From Paenibacillus dendritiformis (lineage in GTDB: Bacteria > Bacillota > Bacilli > Paenibacillales > Paenibacillaceae): a DNA stretch of 64,000 nt. The notes beneath the pieces were generated by a model. The model saw nothing but the letters and a program-made list of their open reading frames with translations, had not been told where the DNA came from and made no database searches. Shown here piece by piece: positions 8,506 through 17,370 of the stretch (positions are counted from its first letter, which is position 1; the number at the start of each line of letters is the position of its first letter). The translations under genes and the position numbers were made by a program. The stretch is from assembly GCF_945605565.1 (NCBI RefSeq), contig NZ_OX216966.1, forward strand, positions 1,919,501-1,983,500, read 5' to 3'.

Positions 8506-9303
8506 ATGTCCACACTGTCCACGATCCATCAGACAATACAACAGGAGCTGCGGCAGATAGAGCGCCAGGAGAACGTGCGCATCATCTATGCCTGCGAATC
8601 GGGCAGCCGGGCGTGGGGGTTCCCGTCGCAGGACAGTGATTATGATGTCCGCTTCATCTATATGCAGCCCGTGGACTGGTACTTGTCCATCTGGGACCGC
8701 AGGGACGTCATCGAGCGCCCGATAAGCGATCAGCTCGACATCAACGGGTGGGATCTGCGCAAGGCGCTGCAGTTGTTCCGCAAGTCGAACCCGCCGCTGC
8801 TGGAATGGCTGGAGTCGCCGATTGTGTACGAGGAGGTATCTTCCGTGACGGAGCGAATTCGCAGCCTGTCTTCGCATACCTTTTCACCGAAATCATGCAT
8901 GTATCACTATCTTCATATGGCCAAAGGCAATTACCGCGAATATTTACAAGGCAGCCAGGTCAAAATCAAAAAATATTTTTACGTGCTGCGCCCGATACTG
9001 GCATGCGGCTGGATCGAGAAGTATAATAGCATGCCTCCGATGGAGTTTGACGCTTTGGTTCGGGAACTGGTTCCCGAAGGCAGCGAGCTGCGCCAGGCCA
9101 TTGAACGGCTGCTGGAGCGGAAGCGCTCGGGGGAGGAATTGGATGTGGAGTGCAGAATTCCTTCTATAAATGCGTATCTCGAAGATCGCATCGAACATTA
9201 CGAGCGTACGGCGGTTCACCTGAGATCGCCGGCTGGGCAGCAGCGTCAGGATCAAGAGCTCGATAAGCTGTTCCGTTCTGCCTTGCAGGAAGTATGGGTA
9301 TAG
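8506..9303 (+). CDS. RlaP-like nucleotidyltransferase (RNA-repair-associated polymerase-beta superfamily)
   Basis: The 265-residue product carries the polymerase-beta superfamily signature: Gly33-Ser34 in SGSRAWGF, followed by DSDYDVRF with the metal-binding Asp45 and Asp47. The GSRAWGF form and the following long helical region (SCMYHYLHMAKGNYREYL) are typical of the PF10127 family. That family was named RlaP for its association with RNA ligases in predicted RNA-repair operons. AGAGGAGGGA precedes the ATG. It heads an operon ending in RtcB, which supports a role adding or restoring nucleotides on damaged RNA ends in the cytoplasm. The reaction is inferred from the family. Confidence 0.85.
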   Translation: MSTLSTIHQTIQQELRQIERQENVRIIYACESGSRAWGFPSQDSDYDVRFIYMQPVDWYLSIWDRRDVIERPISDQLDINGWDLRKALQLFRKSNPPLLEWLESPIVYEEVSSVTERIRSLSSHTFSPKSCMYHYLHMAKGNYREYLQGSQVKIKKYFYVLRPILACGWIEKYNSMPPMEFDALVRELVPEGSELRQAIERLLERKRSGEELDVECRIPSINAYLEDRIEHYERTAVHLRSPAGQQRQDQELDKLFRSALQEVWV

Positions 9304-9380
9304 CTGCGCAGCGGCGCTATCAGCAAGCATCCGGTGAAGGCGCTGGGCGGAAGGGAAGAACATGTGCGAGGAGTGCGAAG

Positions 9381-10439
9381 ATGGAGAGCATGGACATCGG
9401 AAAAACTGCGGAACAGGATAATGTGAATGTGAATATTTTTGCTCTATTTTTATATAAGCTCGAGAACTTTCTGAATGCCAGGGCTTGCCGCAAGCAATTC
9501 GGAAATGTGTTTTATGCCGAAGACGAGCCTTCGCTCTTTTTGGTTGCCTCTAACCAAAGCAATGGGAACCCCGTCAGCTTCACTCGTTGGCATGATTTAT
9601 TTTCGATTACCAGGTGGGAACAACGAATGCTTGCCAGAGGATGGAGTGAGCAAGATTGCTATATTATCAAGCTGGTGTTATCCCGCTTCGGGTACTTGTT
9701 TGATATTGATAATCGGCAAAGAACGAATAAGGATTATTTCATTTTTTTCTACGTCATACAGCTTATCACGCTGAAAAATAGCCCAATGGTAGACAACGAT
9801 AAAGTTAAAAATCACATGCTTCGATTTCTGTTGTTTGAATTGAGCATGGAGTATGACGCATACAGCAGGTTCTATATACAGAATGACAAGCTGCTTTACT
9901 CCTCTGATCATACAGGCGATATTGATTTCCTTGAGGTGATTGCAACCGTCTATGATGTTTTGGAAGTAGCGAAAAGAAAAGAGAAAACCCTTCTATTAAC
10001 AATGAAAAGTTATCACGAGCGTGTCGTCCATTTCCTTGTAACGCCAGATAACGAAGACTATAGAATCGATTTTGATGATTATCATATCAATCTCATCTAT
10101 CCGAATTTCTTCATGAAGATGCTTGCCAATGATAAGCGCAAAGTATTCAACGCAATTATCAATGCAGTCGATATGCACCAGTCCAACTACAATTTATTTG
10201 TGTCAAATATGATATTGATGAACTATTCCTTTTATATATTGAAGAATGATCCACGGAATATATTAATATTGAAAAAGCATATCAATGATGATGCATTATT
10301 TTTGAAGGTGATGTCCGCATTGATTAACAGACGAATGTGTATCGAAAAAGAAGATTTTGAAGGATTGGATCTGGGGATCGACTTGGATGCGATAGAGTAT
10401 GTGAATTCCTATCTGTATAACATATTATACAGACTTTAG
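9381..10439 (+). CDS. Unknown protein inside the RNA-repair operon
   Basis: The product is 352 residues from the ATG at 9381, which has GAGGAG 7 bases upstream. The in-frame ATG at 9294 overlaps the previous gene and lacks a ribosome site. The gene is visibly AT-rich compared with both neighbours, and the protein is rich in Asn, Asp, Ile, Phe and Tyr, with mostly helical segments and no signal peptide. I recognise no domain or catalytic motif. It sits 77 bp after the RlaP-like gene and 99 bp before rtcB on the same strand with no terminator between. A role as a sensor, toxin-response or substrate-recognition subunit of the repair operon is possible. Base composition suggests it arrived separately. 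Confidence 0.75.
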   Translation: MESMDIGKTAEQDNVNVNIFALFLYKLENFLNARACRKQFGNVFYAEDEPSLFLVASNQSNGNPVSFTRWHDLFSITRWEQRMLARGWSEQDCYIIKLVLSRFGYLFDIDNRQRTNKDYFIFFYVIQLITLKNSPMVDNDKVKNHMLRFLLFELSMEYDAYSRFYIQNDKLLYSSDHTGDIDFLEVIATVYDVLEVAKRKEKTLLLTMKSYHERVVHFLVTPDNEDYRIDFDDYHINLIYPNFFMKMLANDKRKVFNAIINAVDMHQSNYNLFVSNMILMNYSFYILKNDPRNILILKKHINDDALFLKVMSALINRRMCIEKEDFEGLDLGIDLDAIEYVNSYLYNILYRL

Positions 10440-10538
10440 TATATGAATAATTGTCGTTGTTCTTCCGAATCGGCATGTCCCCCTGAGAAAAAAGATCAAA
10501 TATCAACCACTGATGCAGAATAAGGAGAGTTGACAGCA

Positions 10539-11765
10539 ATGGCATATATAACAACGGACGGCGTGCGGGTATGGGGCCAGCCAGAGGAGAGCGCGGTCGC
10601 CCAGGCGAAGACATGTGCGCGGAACGGACGTGTCATCCAGGCGCTCTTGATGGCCGACCATCATAAAGGTTACAGCCAGCCGATTGGGGGCGTCATCGTG
10701 TATGATGGACAAATCTCGCCTTCCGGTGTCGGCTATGACATCGGCTGCGGCAATAAGGCGGTGCGGACGAATTTGTACGCAGCCGATATCCAGCCGCGCA
10801 TCGGCGCTATCATGGACGAGATTGCGGGCAAAATATCGTTCGGCGTTGGCCGCAACAATGAGGAAAAGGTCGATCACGAGCTGTTCGACGACCCGGACTG
10901 GGCGGTCTATCAGTCGATCGGCCGCCATGAGCATGACACGTTGAAGGCATTGGCACGCAACCAACTGGGCACAGTGGGAAGCGGCAATCATTATGTCGAC
11001 CTGTTCGTGGAGCCCGATACCGGGAGGCTGTGGATCGGGAATCATTTTGGCAGCCGCGGCTTCGGCCACAAGACGGCGAGCGGGTTCCTGAATCTGGCCG
11101 CCGGGCGGGAATTTCTCGGCAAGGCGCCAGGCGAGAGCATGGATCAGCCGCCGGTGCTGCTGGAACTGGACAGCGAACTCGGCGACATGTACTACCGCGC
11201 CATGAAGCTGGCCGGGCGGTACGCCTATGCCGGCCGGGACTACGTCATCGGCCAGGTATTGTCCATCCTCGGGGCGGAGGCGGATTTCGAAGTGCATAAT
11301 CACCATAACTTCGCATGGCAAGAGCAGCATAACGGACGAGACACCATCGTCGTCCGTAAAGGGGCAACGCCTTCAGCGCCCGGGCAGCTTGGCTTCATCG
11401 GCGGAAGCATGGGCGATATTTCCGTCATCGTGCGCGGCAAAGATTCGGAGGAGAATCAGGACGCTTACTACAGCACGGTTCATGGCGCCGGTCGGATTAT
11501 GAGCCGCACCCAGGCCGCCGGCCGCATGAACTGGAAGACCCGAGCGCGGACGGGCGGACAGATCACGCCGGAGCAGATGAAGGCCGCGGTCCGGAGCTTC
11601 GGCGTCGAGCTGCGCGGCGCAGGCACCGACGAGAGCCCGTTCGTCTACCGCAAGCTGCAGGACGTGCTCGATGCGCACCAGAACACGCTCGACGTACTGC
11701 ATGTGCTGAAGCCAATCGGCGTCTGCATGGCCGGAGCGAACGAGTTCGATCCATACAAAGACTAG
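10539..11765 (+). CDS. rtcB: RtcB RNA-splicing/repair ligase
   Basis: The 408-residue product is a full-length RtcB, which joins RNA 2',3'-cyclic phosphate or 3'-phosphate ends to 5'-OH ends using GTP and Mn2+. Visible active-site elements are ADHHKGY (40-45), GVGYDIGCG with the metal ligands Asp67 and Cys70, NHFGSRGFGH, VHNHHNFAW, and STVHGAGRIMSR with the guanylylated His315. The ATG at 10539 follows TAAGGAGAG; the in-frame TTG at 10530 lies too close to it. No archease gene is visible. It is the third gene of the RlaP-like/unknown/RtcB operon, divergent from two WYL regulators, and a strong terminator follows. Confidence 0.95.
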   Translation: MAYITTDGVRVWGQPEESAVAQAKTCARNGRVIQALLMADHHKGYSQPIGGVIVYDGQISPSGVGYDIGCGNKAVRTNLYAADIQPRIGAIMDEIAGKISFGVGRNNEEKVDHELFDDPDWAVYQSIGRHEHDTLKALARNQLGTVGSGNHYVDLFVEPDTGRLWIGNHFGSRGFGHKTASGFLNLAAGREFLGKAPGESMDQPPVLLELDSELGDMYYRAMKLAGRYAYAGRDYVIGQVLSILGAEADFEVHNHHNFAWQEQHNGRDTIVVRKGATPSAPGQLGFIGGSMGDISVIVRGKDSEENQDAYYSTVHGAGRIMSRTQAAGRMNWKTRARTGGQITPEQMKAAVRSFGVELRGAGTDESPFVYRKLQDVLDAHQNTLDVLHVLKPIGVCMAGANEFDPYKD

Positions 11766-11805
11766 GCAGATAAGCCGCTCCTTACTATTGTCACCTGTCA
11801 CACCA

Positions 11806-11836
11806 AAAGCAGGGCACAAAAACAGTGCCCTGCTTT
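11806..11836 (+). terminator. Terminator of the RNA-repair operon
   Basis: AAAGCAGGGCAC / GTGCCCTGCTTT is a perfect inverted repeat with a 7-base loop, ending in Ts. Confidence 0.85.
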
Positions 11837-11925
11837 CGTGTGCAGAGAAATCACTATGCGGTACGAGATGCCTAGAGATGCCTAACAAGCGCTCTTCTCA
11901 TGAGGCCAGGCAGGAGTGTTTGCAG

Positions 11926-12604
11926 GGCCTTACAACCACTCTCCCCTTGAGTCAGGAGGTATGTATGCGTAGGTCCTTTTAAACGCTATCCCCGAGAGTC
12001 AGGTTGGTGTGTGCGTAAGTCCTTAAAAGCGGTCTCCCCTTGAGTCAGGAGGTGGTGTGTAGGCGTAGGTCCTTATAAGCGCTATCCCCGTGAGTCAGGT
12101 TGGTGTGTGCGTAGGTCCTTATAAGCGGTCTCCCCATGAGTCAGGTTGGTGTGTGCGTAGGTCCTTATAAGCGGTCTCCCCATGAGTCAGGTTGGTGTGT
12201 GGGTAAATCCTTATAAGCGGTCTCCCCGTGAGTCAGGAGGTGTGTGCGTAGGTCCTTATAAGCGGTCTCCCCATGAGTCAGGAGGTTTGAGTGCGTAAGT
12301 CCTTATAAGCGGTCTCCCCATGAGTCAGGAGGTGTGTGTTCGTAGGTCCTTAAAAGCGGTCTCCCCATAAGTCAGGTTGGTGTGTGGGTAAGTCCTTATA
12401 AGCGGACTCCCCGTGAGTCAGGAGGTGTGTGCGTAGGACCTTACAAGCGGTCTCCCCGTGAGTCCGGAGGTTTGTGTGCGTAGGTCCTTATTAACGGTTT
12501 CCCCATGAGTCAGGTTGGTGTGTGGGTAAGTCCTTATAAGCGGTCTCCCCATGAGTCAGGTTGGTGTGTGCGTGGTCCTTACAAGCAATCTCCCCATGGT
12601 TCAG
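11926..12604. repeat. Minisatellite A: about 15 copies of a 46-bp unit
   Basis: The unit contains CCTTATAAGCGGTCTCCCC followed by ATGAGTCAGGTTGGTGTGTG and CGTAGGT. I count about 15 contiguous copies, degenerate at both ends. Variants alternate GTTGGTG with GAGGTG, and ATGAGTC with GTGAGTC. There are no spacers. Because 46 is not a multiple of 3, reading frames cycle and the short ORFs here are not genes. Confidence 0.9.
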
Positions 12605-13085
12605 GATAGCCTGACCCGATGGGATACTGGCGTAAAGAGGAAATGGGAATGTACCTGATGCGTTGGGATACTGGCGTAAAGAGCAAATGAGAATGTACCT
12701 GACCCGATGGGATACTGGTGTAAAGAGGAAATGGGAATGTACCTGATGCGTTGGGATGCTGGCGTAAAGAGCAAATGAGAATGTACCTGACCCGATGGGG
12801 GACTGGCGTAAAGAGCACAAATGGGAATGTACCTGATGCGTTGGGATACTGGCGTAAAGAGCAAATGAGAATGTACCTGACCCGATGGGGGACTGGCGTA
12901 AAGAGCAAATGAGAATGTACCTGACGCGTTGGGAGACTGGCGCAAAGAGCAAATGAGAATGTACCTGACGCGTTGGGAGACTGGCGTAAAGAGGAAATGG
13001 GAATGTATCTGACCCGGTGGGAGATTGGCGTAAAGAGCAAATGCGGAATGTCTGACTCGACGGGATAATGATGCAAAGAGCGGCA
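12605..13085. repeat. Minisatellite B: about 11 copies of a 44-bp unit
   Basis: The unit reads CTGACCCGATGGGATACTGG, then CGTAAAGAGCAAATGAGAAT and GTAC. It begins right where minisatellite A ends. Copies 1-2, 3-4 and 5-6 alternate two subtypes (CCCGATGGG/GGAAATGGG and TGCGTTGGG/GCAAATGAG), giving an 88-bp higher-order period. A related single copy occurs at 18208. ORFs across it on the minus strand are frame-cycling artefacts. Confidence 0.9.
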
Positions 13086-13127
13086 GCGTATAAGGCATTG
13101 CTCCAAAAGTTTATATTACAGCAGAAC

Positions 13128-13157
13128 AGGCTAACGGTGCATTCGCACCGTTAGCCT
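13128..13157 (-). terminator. Terminator downstream of the LPMO gene
   Basis: AGGCTAACGGTGC / GCACCGTTAGCCT forms a perfect 13-bp stem with a 4-base loop. The T-tract is weak. Confidence 0.65.
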
Positions 13158-13186
13158 GTGTCATGAGCGGGCTCCTCAGGTTCGGC

Positions 13187-14233
13187 TTATAGCTTTTTCC
13201 ATACTTCCGCCTGGCCTGGCTCTTCGCCTGATGTCCACCAGCGCGCCTCGTAGGCAGCGCCATTATGTGTTACCCGGTCGCCTCCAACGTAGATCTTGCT
13301 TGCGTCCCAAACCGGATATTCTGGGCTGTCGCCCAGCGTCTTGACCGTCAGGGCCGCGGATGGCTGTGATTTGTTCCCTGCCGTATCGACGGCTCTAACT
13401 GTGTAGGTGTAGGAAGTATTCTCCGTTAATCCCGTATCGGTGTACGAGGTCTGTGCCGTCGTTCCGACCAAGGCGCCGTTGCGGTATACCTCGTACTGCT
13501 GGATTCCGTTCGGGCCCGAAGAAGGGCTCCATGTCAAGGAGATGCTCGTCTGCGTTTGCGAAGGCGAAGCTACGCCTGCAGGAACGGATGGCGTCACGCC
13601 ACCGGAACCATTGTTCAGGTTGACGTCAATGACTTGATAGAACGCGTTGCCGGTATCGGCAACTTCCCATACGCCGAGGATGATATGGTAGCCGCTGCGA
13701 TCGGTTGGCACGCTGCATTGATGCGAGACGGATTTGTTCGGCCTTTGCCCGCCATCGTTATAGTAGCAGAATGGGTCCGGCTCAAGCTGGGCCCGAGTCA
13801 ATGGCTGGTTCGGATTCCAGTCTTTTTTCGTAATATAGTACTTCCACTCTTTCGTGGCATGCGGCGCGGTCAAGTACCAAGTGAAGGTGTTGTTGCCGCC
13901 GTTCATATCGACTTTATTCCAGCGGGTAGATGATTGCGCATCCAACTCCGGGAACACGCCGCCCCCGGCGATATGACCGTCTTCCGGACCGCCGATCGGG
14001 AAGTTACCTTTCGCTTCGATGCTTTGCGGCTCGTACTCTACGAGTCCGCAATTCGTGTTCTCCCCGAGCTTGCATTGGTAGGCGCGGCTGTGCGGGGATT
14101 CGATATAGCCGTGGGCGGACGCCTGCTCGGCGAACACCATCATGCAGAAAAAGGCGGCCAATACGGCGCCAAGAGCGACAAACAGCGGGGATACTTTGGA
14201 TGCTAACGGGTTCCATACTCGCAGCTGATTCAT
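13187..14233 (-). CDS. Secreted AA10 lytic polysaccharide monooxygenase with FnIII and chitin-binding modules
   Basis: The 348-residue product has a signal peptide (residues 1-40, ending EQASA) that exposes His41 as the mature N-terminus (HGYIESPHSR). His41 and His125 (LTAPHATKEW) form the copper histidine brace, and Phe198 (NAFYQV) is the axial residue. An FnIII module covers about residues 208-298. A CBM5/12-type module with paired aromatics (YPVWDASKIYVGGDRV, ARWWTSGEEP) ends the protein. AA10 enzymes cleave chitin or cellulose oxidatively outside the cell; this layout favours chitin. I start at the ATG at 14233, which has ATAGGAGG upstream. A cre-like site lies near the promoter. Confidence 0.95.
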   Translation of the reverse strand: MNQLRVWNPLASKVSPLFVALGAVLAAFFCMMVFAEQASAHGYIESPHSRAYQCKLGENTNCGLVEYEPQSIEAKGNFPIGGPEDGHIAGGGVFPELDAQSSTRWNKVDMNGGNNTFTWYLTAPHATKEWKYYITKKDWNPNQPLTRAQLEPDPFCYYNDGGQRPNKSVSHQCSVPTDRSGYHIILGVWEVADTGNAFYQVIDVNLNNGSGGVTPSVPAGVASPSQTQTSISLTWSPSSGPNGIQQYEVYRNGALVGTTAQTSYTDTGLTENTSYTYTVRAVDTAGNKSQPSAALTVKTLGDSPEYPVWDASKIYVGGDRVTHNGAAYEARWWTSGEEPGQAEVWKKL

Positions 14234-14320
14234 AACAATACCTCCTATAAGTTGGTTTTGGACAAGCTCTACACAACGTCGGACCGCTGCTTTTGAAGAG
14301 ATGACCACCTCCTTCATAGA

Positions 14321-14335
14321 ATGTAAACGTTTTAA
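14321..14335. promoter_or_regulatory. Candidate catabolite-responsive element (CcpA) upstream of the LPMO gene
   Basis: ATGTAAACGTTTTAA matches the cre consensus WTGNAANCGNWNNCW with one mismatch, about 90 bp before the LPMO start. Catabolite control of a chitin-degrading enzyme would fit, but one site read by eye is weak evidence. Confidence 0.4.
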
Positions 14336-14929
14336 AATAAAGTTATCTCGTTTTAACTTTTCCGCGAAAAAAAGAAAAGGAACCGATAAAAAAGGTCGAA
14401 TTAGCGTCATTTACAGCAAGAAAGCAGAAGTCAGGTCATGGATTGGAAGCTGGAACTGCTGGCAGATTGTTGATAGTCAGGTTGGACTGGAGCTGTCGTA
14501 TGCTGGCGGCATCTATCGCAAAGGCAGGTATGCTCGCAAGGTGCCGAAAAAAGAAGTCGGATTCATCGATGCAGGGTTCATGTCGCCGCGTTTATTACTC
14601 AGGATTCGACAGGAGGGTCGTAGGAGCGGGACATTCGTTGGTTTTATATTACAAAATTTTAACCAAATTGGCTATAATTAATTTTCATTAATTTGGAATA
14701 AAGTCAAATTGCATCCTTTGATTGGAGAATTATCCGAGTCTCAATTCCCACCTTATCGTGAATATGAAAGGGTAAATCTATCTTTCCTTCCCTTTATTCC
14801 GGAAATAAGATAAAGGCTCCTGTTCCAGTAAAATAGTATTAGAAAGTCGTTCGGCGATAGATGCCCGATCATCTTGTTGGGCAATGCAGATGTTGCTATG
14901 ATGGGAGGAAACATAGAGGTAAGGAGACG
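14336..14929. other. Intergenic region between LPMO and N-acetyltransferase genes
   Basis: About 590 bp with no supported gene. A 126-codon ORF on the + strand (14301-14681) has no ribosome site or recognisable product. The region turns AT-rich after 14640, consistent with promoters for the acetyltransferase. I see no repeat or structured RNA. Confidence 0.4.
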
Positions 14930-15718
14930 ATGAAGTTGGAGAGATGCGAGCATTTGAAGTCTAATGTATACGCTTACTTGAAGCGGATAGGATATGATGG
15001 TCCACTCGATGGCAGTGCCGCTGTGCTGGCCGATCTGCAGGAATGTCATCTGCATGCCGTGCCTTACGAAAATTTTGATATTTTGCAGCGTGTGCCTTTG
15101 TCACTCGACGTTCCTGATCTTATAGACAAAATTGTAACCCGCCGCCGGGGCGGCTATTGCTTCGAGTTGAATGCCCTGTTCGGATGGCTGCTTCGCGAGC
15201 TTGGCTATCCGGTTACCGATCTGATGGCCCGCTTTTGGCGTGATGAACCGAATCCTCCGCCCAAGCGCCGCCACCAAGTTTTGCAAGTCCAGGCCGGGGA
15301 TGAGACGTTCCTGTGCGATGTCGGAGTAGGAGGAATTGTCCCGCGCCGGCCGGTGCGCATCGAAGCCGGGTTGGAGCAATGGCAGGGGGATGAATGCTAC
15401 CGGCTGGAACGGGATCCGGACTATGGCTGGATGCTGTTCGAATTCAAGCGGGACGGATGGGGCCGTCTCTATTCCTTTACGGAGGAGCCGCAGCTCGCGC
15501 GGGATTTCATTATGCCTTCGTTCTGGTGCGAGCATGCGCCGGAGTCTATTTTTACCCAGCAGGCGATGGCGGCTGTCCGTACTCGTGAAGGACGCAATAC
15601 ACTCGCTGGAGATGAATTCCGCATCTTCACGGCCGATGGCGTTCAGACCTTCATTCCGGAGTCGAAGGAGCAATATGATGAAGCGTTGAAAACCTATTTC
15701 GGTATCGAGCTCGGTTAA
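14930..15718 (+). CDS. Arylamine N-acetyltransferase (NAT)
   Basis: The 262-residue product has the NAT catalytic triad: Cys77 in RRRGGYCFELN, His115 in KRRHQVLQV and Asp130 in FLCDVGVGG. The N-terminal HAVPYENFDIL block is also diagnostic. NATs transfer acetyl (or other acyl) groups from acyl-CoA to arylamines and arylhydrazines in the cytoplasm. I start at the ATG at 14930, where GGTAAGGAGACG gives a ribosome site. The longer reading from 14861 adds residues not seen in the family. It stands alone, with a strong terminator behind it. Confidence 0.95.
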   Translation: MKLERCEHLKSNVYAYLKRIGYDGPLDGSAAVLADLQECHLHAVPYENFDILQRVPLSLDVPDLIDKIVTRRRGGYCFELNALFGWLLRELGYPVTDLMARFWRDEPNPPPKRRHQVLQVQAGDETFLCDVGVGGIVPRRPVRIEAGLEQWQGDECYRLERDPDYGWMLFEFKRDGWGRLYSFTEEPQLARDFIMPSFWCEHAPESIFTQQAMAAVRTREGRNTLAGDEFRIFTADGVQTFIPESKEQYDEALKTYFGIELG

Positions 15719-15734
15719 GCTTGAGGCCGCATGC

Positions 15735-15769
15735 CAAAAAGAGCGCTCCCTGACGGGGCGCTCTTTTTG
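15735..15769. terminator. Terminator after the NAT gene
   Basis: AAAAAGAGCGCTCCC / GGGGCGCTCTTTTT forms a long stem with a T-run on the + side and an A-run for the convergent mqn genes. Confidence 0.85.
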
Positions 15770-15829
15770 TTGTCATCGGTTCATCTGCCAAAAGTTCAGT
15801 GTCGCATGGCCCATATAGTGAACGGAAAA

Positions 15830-16663
15830 TTACAGCCGCAGCAGGGCCGGATCGAAGGATGGCACAAGCCCTTCCTCAGCGGCTCTTCTCAGAAGTGCCT
15901 CTACGGCTGCGTATCCGTCCTCGCCCAGATTTGCGGTGAACTCGTTCACATAAAGATTGATATGCGCTTGCGCCACCTGCGGATCCATTTCCTGCGCATG
16001 GTGCAGCACGTAAGACAGGGACGCCTCCGGATGCGCCCAGGCATATTCCACGGACGCGCGCGCCCATTCGGCGATCTTGCCTGCATCAAGGGTTCGGCGG
16101 GCAATGATCGCCCCGAGCGGGATTGGCAGGCCGGTATCTGCTTCCCACCAGCTTCCCATATCGGCCAGCAAGGTCAGCCCGTAACTCGGGTAGGTGAAGC
16201 GCGCTTCATGGATAACGAGTCCGGCGTCGATATGGCCGTCGCGCACCGCCGGCATAATCTGATGGAACGGCATGACGACGATCTCCCCGACGCCGCCGGG
16301 CACATACTTCGCCGCCCATAAGCGGAACAGCAGGTAGGCCGTCGAGCGCTCGCTCGGCACGGCTACCCGCCGGCCGCTGAGCGCCGCCGGATCGCTGCCG
16401 GCTTCCTTCGTCAGCACAAGCGGGCCGCAGCCCCGGCCAAGGGCGCCGCCGCAAGGGAGCAGCGCGTAATCGGACAGCACCCAGGGAAGCGCCGCATACG
16501 AGATTTTAAGCACCTCCGGACCTTGACCGCTGGCAGCCAGACCGTTCGTAATATCGATGTCCGCGTAGGTTACGTCCAGTTCCGGCGCTCCGGGAACAAG
16601 CCCGTGCACCCAGGCATGGAATACAAACGTATCGTTCGGACAAGGGGAAAAAGCAATTTTCAT
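15830..16663 (-). CDS. mqnD: 1,4-dihydroxy-6-naphthoate synthase (menaquinone, futalosine pathway)
   Basis: The 277-residue product starts MKIAFSPCPNDTFVFHA, the MqnD signature. It continues with DIDITNGLAASG, KISYAALPWVLSDYALLPCG and the VIHEARFTY block. MqnD converts cyclic dehypoxanthinyl futalosine to 1,4-dihydroxy-6-naphthoate. The ATG at 16663 follows CCGGAGGTG located inside the end of mqnB. Two bases separate the genes, so they are translationally coupled. The longer open frame that extends back to 17140 is only readthrough of the overlapping frame. Its presence points to the futalosine route rather than the classical Men route. Confidence 0.93.
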   Translation of the reverse strand: MKIAFSPCPNDTFVFHAWVHGLVPGAPELDVTYADIDITNGLAASGQGPEVLKISYAALPWVLSDYALLPCGGALGRGCGPLVLTKEAGSDPAALSGRRVAVPSERSTAYLLFRLWAAKYVPGGVGEIVVMPFHQIMPAVRDGHIDAGLVIHEARFTYPSYGLTLLADMGSWWEADTGLPIPLGAIIARRTLDAGKIAEWARASVEYAWAHPEASLSYVLHHAQEMDPQVAQAHINLYVNEFTANLGEDGYAAVEALLRRAAEEGLVPSFDPALLRL

Positions 16664-16665
16664 GA

Positions 16666-17370
16666 TTACAGCACCTCCGGTAAGACTGAACAAGCGGCTT
16701 CCAATACTTCCAGCGCCTCTGGGATGCGCCATGCCGCCCGGTTGCGCGGACCGATCGCGTTCGAGATCGACCGGATCTCGAACGCCGGCAGGCCGAACTG
16801 ACGGGCGGCCACAGCGATGCCATAGCCTTCCATCGCTTCGGCGGCGGCCCCGGGCACCCGCTGCGCGAGCATCGCTGCCGTCTCGGCCGTGCCTGTCACC
16901 GTGGACAGGGTCAGCACGGGTCCGGCGCATGCCTGCAGCGGAATGGCCTGCATCGCTTGGCAGATACGCTCGGCCGTCTCGGCATCGACCGGGATATAGG
17001 CCGAGCCGAAGCCAAGCTCGTCCACGCTGCAGAAGCCGTCGGGCGTCTCCGCTCCCAGGTCGGCCGCGATGATCGAGCTGGCCACCACGACGGAGCCGAC
17101 TTCGGCCCGCTCCGCGAAGCCGCCGGCAATGCCGGCGCACACGGCGGCGCCATAATGAGCGACAGCCAGCTCACGTGCGGTGCTCGCTGCGGCTGCCGCC
17201 GTGCCGACGCCACCGACGATCACGTTGAAGCGGGGGTCTCCGCCCAAGCCGCGTAGGACGGCATCCCGCTCGGCGGGCACGGACGTTACAATGAGGATGC
17301 GATGTCCCGTTCCCGCTATCTCGCTGCGGAGAGGGGAGGCATCCATCGTATCGTTATGATGTGAACTCAT
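16666..17370 (-). CDS. mqnB: Futalosine hydrolase
   Basis: The 234-residue product is a nucleoside-phosphorylase-fold hydrolase. Visible features are ILIVTSVPAERDAVL at the start, GVGTAAAAASTARELA, CAGIAGGF, and AEAMEGYGIAVAARQFGLPAFEIRSISN near the end, which holds the Glu-Met-Glu substrate contacts. It removes hypoxanthine from futalosine, one step before the MqnC/MqnD reactions. I start at the ATG at 17370, where CAAGGAGAG is well placed. It forms an operon with mqnD; mqnA, mqnC and mqnE are not in the window. Confidence 0.92.
   Translation of the reverse strand: MSSHHNDTMDASPLRSEIAGTGHRILIVTSVPAERDAVLRGLGGDPRFNVIVGGVGTAAAAASTARELAVAHYGAAVCAGIAGGFAERAEVGSVVVASSIIAADLGAETPDGFCSVDELGFGSAYIPVDAETAERICQAMQAIPLQACAGPVLTLSTVTGTAETAAMLAQRVPGAAAEAMEGYGIAVAARQFGLPAFEIRSISNAIGPRNRAAWRIPEALEVLEAACSVLPEVL

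Noticed and set aside
11926..13085. CRISPR array
   Set aside because: The units are directly contiguous with no unique spacers, their variants lie inside the unit, and no cas genes are present.
12491..13106. Repeat-containing proteins on the minus strand across the minisatellites
   Set aside because: The 44- and 46-bp periods are not multiples of 3, so frames cycle through all three readings, and no ribosome site precedes the starts.
14301..14681. 126-codon + strand ORF upstream of the NAT gene
   Set aside because: No ribosome site, no recognisable product, and it overlaps the LPMO promoter region.
15830..17140. A 436-codon fused MqnD protein
   Set aside because: The first part is the wrong frame of mqnB; MKIAFSPCPND at 16663 with its own ribosome site is the family start.
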